From contig CAJUFR010000048.1 in NCBI GenBank assembly GCA_910585525.1, positions 1-16,636 on the forward strand: 16,636 nucleotides of DNA, in the 5' to 3' direction. The number at the start of each line of letters is the position of its first letter. Within the stretch, counting starts at the first letter, position 1. The notes under the pieces are model-generated. The model was not told where the DNA came from, searched no databases, and was given only the letters and a program-made list of their open reading frames with translations. This document shows positions 14,379-16,636 of the stretch, one piece after another. This DNA comes from an uncultured Angelakisella sp. Lineage in GTDB: Bacteria > Bacillota > Clostridia > Oscillospirales > Ruminococcaceae. The position numbers were made by a program, and so were the translations under genes.

Positions 14379-15080
14379 TCAGCCAAAGAGGTCCAGCACC
14401 CAGGCGTCGGGTATCATATCCCGGACGATGCCGCTGTTCAGGTCGTACCAGCTGCTGCATCTGTCCAGGATGATGGCGTCGGCGGTGACCACCCCCTCCA
14501 TCCAGGAGAGGACGCCGTCCACCCGGGGGTCCAGCGTCACCTCCACCCGGACCGGGCCGCCGGCCGCCATCTGCAGCAGCAGTTCCCGCAGCCGCCCGGA
14601 GTTGGAGACCTGCTGGTCCAGGTAAAAAACCGCCCGCTCCACCCCCAGCGCCGCCATCCGTGCCAGCAGCAGTTCCACCGCCCGGTGGGTCTTGTCCACA
14701 ACACGGTAGCTGCCCCGCAGCCCCGCCAGGTCCCGGAGGGTGCCGTCCATCCCCCGTAGCAGCAGCGAGCCGGAGAGAGCCACCTCCAGGGTGATGATGG
14801 TGTTGAAGCCGTCCAGCGCCAGCGCCGCCGGCGGCCGTTCCAGCCGCTTGCGCCGCCGGTCCTCCAGGGAGGGGGCAGGGGAGACGGTACGGGCCAACGC
14901 CATCCGCTGCCGCTGGGACAGCAGGTGGTGGTCCCCCACAAAGGTGGAGGCGTGCTTGACGTCGTACCCCCGGTCCAGCAGGAAAGCGAGTTCCCGGGCG
15001 GCGGCGGCAAGGGCAGGGATGGCCTTGGGCCCGAACTGGACCCGGTCCTTGGGGTCAAAGCCCCGGGTGACGGTCTGCAT
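14379..15080 (-). CDS. DUF434-family protein of unknown function
   Basis: 233 residues. I recognise the pattern of the DUF434 family (with the DUF5616-type C-terminal part) found in Clostridia and archaea; no biochemical role is known to me. N-terminal part: KHASTFVGDHHLLSQRQRMA at about 42-61, with conserved Gly-Asp-His-His and Arg-Gln-Arg. C-terminal part: ALDGFNTIITLEVALSG (87-103), RDLAGLRGSYRVVDKTHRA (116-134), VFYLDQQVSNSGRLRELL (151-168) and VVTADAIILDRC (197-208). Acidic residues at the ends of hydrophobic strands (Asp90, Asp155, Asp201, Asp206) recall PIN-like nuclease folds, but this is only my inference. The ATG at 15080 follows AGGAGGT (15090-15096). It lies 70 nt after the RraA-like gene and ends the same transcript. 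Confidence 0.8.
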   Translation of the reverse strand: MQTVTRGFDPKDRVQFGPKAIPALAAAARELAFLLDRGYDVKHASTFVGDHHLLSQRQRMALARTVSPAPSLEDRRRKRLERPPAALALDGFNTIITLEVALSGSLLLRGMDGTLRDLAGLRGSYRVVDKTHRAVELLLARMAALGVERAVFYLDQQVSNSGRLRELLLQMAAGGPVRVEVTLDPRVDGVLSWMEGVVTADAIILDRCSSWYDLNSGIVRDMIPDAWVLDLFG

Positions 15081-15150
15081 GGAAGCGGCACCTCCTGGGT
15101 GGGGGATGATGCTTTTATTTTACCACCTGGGGGGCGGGGTGTACAGGGGG

Positions 15151-15846
15151 CTATCTCATCATTTCCAGCACCCACCGGGGGGCCAACTGGGGGAGGGGCG
15201 ACCCCTCCGCCCTGGCCCTGCGGTAGGCGGCGATGGTCTGCTGGCGCTTCTCCTCGTAGGCCAGCTTCTTTTCCGCTTCGTCAAGGACGGTCTGGATGTG
15301 CCGCCGGGGGATGACGCAGACCCCGTCGGAGTCTCCCGCAACCAGGTCGCCGGGCTCCACCCGAACCCCGCCGCAGAGGATGGGACGGTTGATATCCCCC
15401 TCTTCCTTTTTGACAGGCCCCCGGGGCATGAAGCCCCGGCTGTACACCGGGAAGTCCAGCCGGATGTTCCCGTCCCGGTCCCGGGTGTAGCCGTCCACCA
15501 CCATCCCGGAAAAACCGGCGGCCTGGCAGGCCCCCATGATAAGGTCGCCGAAGTAGGCGCAGCCGTCATAGCCCTTGCCGTCGATGACCATGATATAGCC
15601 ATCCGCCTGGAAGGCGTAGCTGGCCAGGTGGATGGGAAGGTTGTCCCCCTCCCGGGTCTCCACCGTCAGGGCGGTGCCGGCCACCGTCATGCCCCGGTCT
15701 ACCGGCAGGATGCCGGCGTCCATACAGCCGCCGCCAGGGATATCCAACCCAGCGGCCTTTACGCCGTCCAGCAGCAGGGGGACGCTGAGTTTTTTGACCC
15801 GGAGGATGACCTCCTCCGGGAGAAGGGGAGCGCAGGGATGCAGCAT
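15151..15846 (-). CDS. RraA / HMG-aldolase-like protein (demethylmenaquinone methyltransferase-like fold)
   Basis: Member of the RraA-like family (231 residues), which includes 4-hydroxy-4-methyl-2-oxoglutarate aldolase and oxaloacetate decarboxylase as well as the RNase E inhibitor RraA. Seen: Gly100-Asp101-Leu102 in YFGDLIMGACQAAGFSGMVV, then DGYTRDRDG with Arg122-Asp123, the metal- and substrate-binding pair of the aldolases, and the family close VEPGDLVAGDSDGVCVIP at 163-180. A keto-acid aldolase or decarboxylase is more likely than an RNase regulator, because the neighbouring remnants belong to an organic-acid transporter and a GntR/FCD regulator. Note the otherwise typical family usually has GG-x-x-DG before this region. 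The ATG at 15846 is 7 nt after AGGAGGT (15854-15860), and the TRAP permease remnant ends 15 nt upstream. Confidence 0.85.
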   Translation of the reverse strand: MLHPCAPLLPEEVILRVKKLSVPLLLDGVKAAGLDIPGGGCMDAGILPVDRGMTVAGTALTVETREGDNLPIHLASYAFQADGYIMVIDGKGYDGCAYFGDLIMGACQAAGFSGMVVDGYTRDRDGNIRLDFPVYSRGFMPRGPVKKEEGDINRPILCGGVRVEPGDLVAGDSDGVCVIPRRHIQTVLDEAEKKLAYEEKRQQTIAAYRRARAEGSPLPQLAPRWVLEMMR

Positions 15847-15861
15847 ATGTGATACCTCCTG

Positions 15862-16128
15862 TCAGGCAGACTTGATAGCGGTGCGTTTGGCGTTGGCCAG
15901 CACCACCAGGGCGACGGCCAGTCCGGCAACATTCAGGACAAAGGGCTCGTTGAGCATCAGCAGCACCGCGCAGGGCAGCAGGATGGCCCGCTCCAGCCGG
16001 GAGAGGTCCCGGAAGCACCAGCCAAAGAGGGACAGCGCCATCAGAACACAGCCCAGGGCGGCGGTGACCAGGCTGACCACCACCCCGCCGGTGAACCCAA
16101 AGGACTGGCTGGCGGGGCTGTTCTCCAT
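15862..16128 (-). pseudogene. C-terminal remnant of a TRAP-type fused permease
   Basis: Only the last 80-90 residues remain. Three hydrophobic segments (FTGGVVVSLVTAALGCVLMA, then SLFGWCFRDLSRLERAILLP, then NEPFVLNVAGLAVALVVLAN) resemble the C-terminal extension (DUF3394-like) of fused TRAP transporter permeases, which take up dicarboxylates and other organic acids. Everything 5' of about 16100-16128 is replaced by sequence of a GntR gene on the other strand. The frame happens to stay open to 16332 by running antisense to that gene. The stop lies 15 nt before the RraA-like gene, so the two once formed an operon. Family assignment is from residual similarity only. Confidence 0.6.
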
Positions 16129-16449
16129 CCTGAAACGGATGGGGGAGTGCAAGGACCGGGGGAACTGGCAGAATATTCCCAACTGAACCAGGAGTTTCAC
16201 AAAAGGATATTCGATACCTGTCCCAACCACACGGCGGTGGAGGTGACCTGGACCCTCAAAAGCCAGATGCGCAAGTACAACACCAAGACCATTCTCATCC
16301 CTTTCCGGCCGGAGCGTTCCTTCGCCGAGCACACCACCATCGCCCAGGCCATCCGGGACAGAGACGCCGCAGCGGCGGAGCAGGCGATGAAGGAGTATCT
16401 GAACAACGTCCGGGAAGCGTTTTTGCAGAATAGCAGTTTGTTGTTTTAG
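16112..16449 (+). pseudogene. Remnant of a GntR-family regulator, FCD effector domain, with a frameshift
   Basis: The C-terminal part of an FCD-type regulator: LFSILKRMGECKDRG (16118-16162) in one frame continues as ELAEYSQLNQEFHKRIFD in the next frame, through to AMKEYLNNVREAFLQ near the stop at 16447-16449. The change of frame falls at GGGGG (about 16157-16161); one more G would join the two halves. Typical FCD features remain: SQLNQEFHKRIFDTCPN and PERSFAEHTTIAQAIRDRD with a His. The whole winged-helix DNA-binding domain and the start of FCD are missing, and no ribosome binding site precedes the GTG at 16147. It probably once controlled the neighbouring transporter/RraA genes. Confidence 0.75.
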
Positions 16450-16486
16450 GGGTGGGGGACGGTGGGTGTTGGCCCCCCTTAAAAGC

Positions 16487-16526
16487 GGAAAGCCCTTACC
16501 GATATGGTCGTCGGTAAGGGTTTTCC
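16487..16526 (+). terminator. Intrinsic terminator after the GntR remnant
   Basis: CCCTTACCGA (16493-16502) and TCGGTAAGGG (16511-16520) form a perfect 10-bp stem with an 8-nt loop. GGAAAG and TTTTCC extend it to 16 bp with one G-U pair, and TTTT follows the core stem. Confidence 0.8.
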
Positions 16527-16636
16527 TAATATGGACTTGTTGTCAGAAAAACGTTGATCAGCTGCACGGGAAGAATGTTCCATCCTCCTGGAAGTGTTAT
16601 CAAATCGTTATCAAAAGAAGGGCGAAAAACTTATAG
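16527..16636. other. Non-coding right edge with a short direct repeat
   Basis: No gene is supported. GTTATCAAA occurs twice, at 16596-16604 and 16607-16615, one helical turn apart (11 bp). The stretch is more AT-rich than the rest of the window. It could be a regulator or recombinase site for something beyond the edge, but there is not enough sequence to say. Confidence 0.3.

Noticed and set aside
16147..16449. The 100-codon frame starting with GTG as an intact small gene
   Set aside because: No ribosome binding site, and the protein is the C-terminal half of an FCD domain whose earlier part continues in the neighbouring frame; best read as a pseudogene.
1..16636. CRISPR arrays, tRNA and rRNA genes, transposases, toxin-antitoxin or defence systems
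   Set aside because: I looked for regular spaced repeats, cloverleaf-like sequences and characteristic motifs and saw none I could support.

Overview
The window is about 16.6 kb of GC-rich, gene-dense DNA. It probably comes from an anaerobic Firmicute of the Clostridia, and I would guess the Oscillospiraceae group. This is inferred from the mix of an archaeal-type (V/A) rotary ATPase, a Rex-type operator on adhE, a YtrA-type GntR/ABC cassette, strong AAGGAGG ribosome binding sites and TTGACA/TATAAT promoters. No 16S or other marker gene is present, so the taxonomy is tentative.

Layout. (1) Positions 1-2974, plus strand: the end of a V/A-type ATPase operon, with subunit A (cut by the window edge), B and D, closed by a strong terminator. 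(2) 3087-7044, minus strand: a complete polyamine-type ABC importer, potA-potB-potC-potD, with 3-4 nt junctions. It is driven from a promoter near 7385-7412 through a leader of about 330 nt rich in inverted repeats. (3) 7501-8624, minus strand: two half-size CHR-family (chromate-transporter-like) membrane proteins with a 4-nt overlap and their own terminator and promoter. (4) 8770-11189, plus strand: a YtrA-type GntR repressor, an ABC ATPase, an ABC-2-like permease and a small membrane protein, behind a promoter that overlaps an inverted-repeat operator. (5) 11205-11434: a gene-free block of nested hairpins with inverted-repeat ends, resembling a small palindromic repeat element. (6) 11465-14086, minus strand: a full-length bifunctional aldehyde/alcohol dehydrogenase adhE. 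A near-perfect Rex-type operator sits just downstream of its -10 box. (7) 14379-15846, minus strand: a DUF434-type protein of unknown function and an RraA/HMG-aldolase-like protein, ending at a clear intrinsic terminator. (8) 15862-16449: two truncated genes lying back to back, the C-terminal end of a TRAP-type fused permease (minus) and the FCD half of a GntR regulator (plus, with a frameshift). This looks like the scar of a deletion that removed the centre of a divergent transporter/regulator locus. (9) 16450-16636: a terminator and non-coding sequence.

How they fit: the ATPase handles ion-coupled energetics, the pot operon brings in polyamines, and adhE reoxidises NADH by fermentation under probable redox control. 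The right end looks like the remains of an organic-acid uptake and catabolism cluster. I do not see a CRISPR array, tRNA, rRNA, transposase or obvious defence system. The most interesting items are the pot leader, the PotD-like protein with a C-terminal membrane anchor and no lipobox, the palindromic element, the deletion scar, and the DUF434 gene next to RraA.
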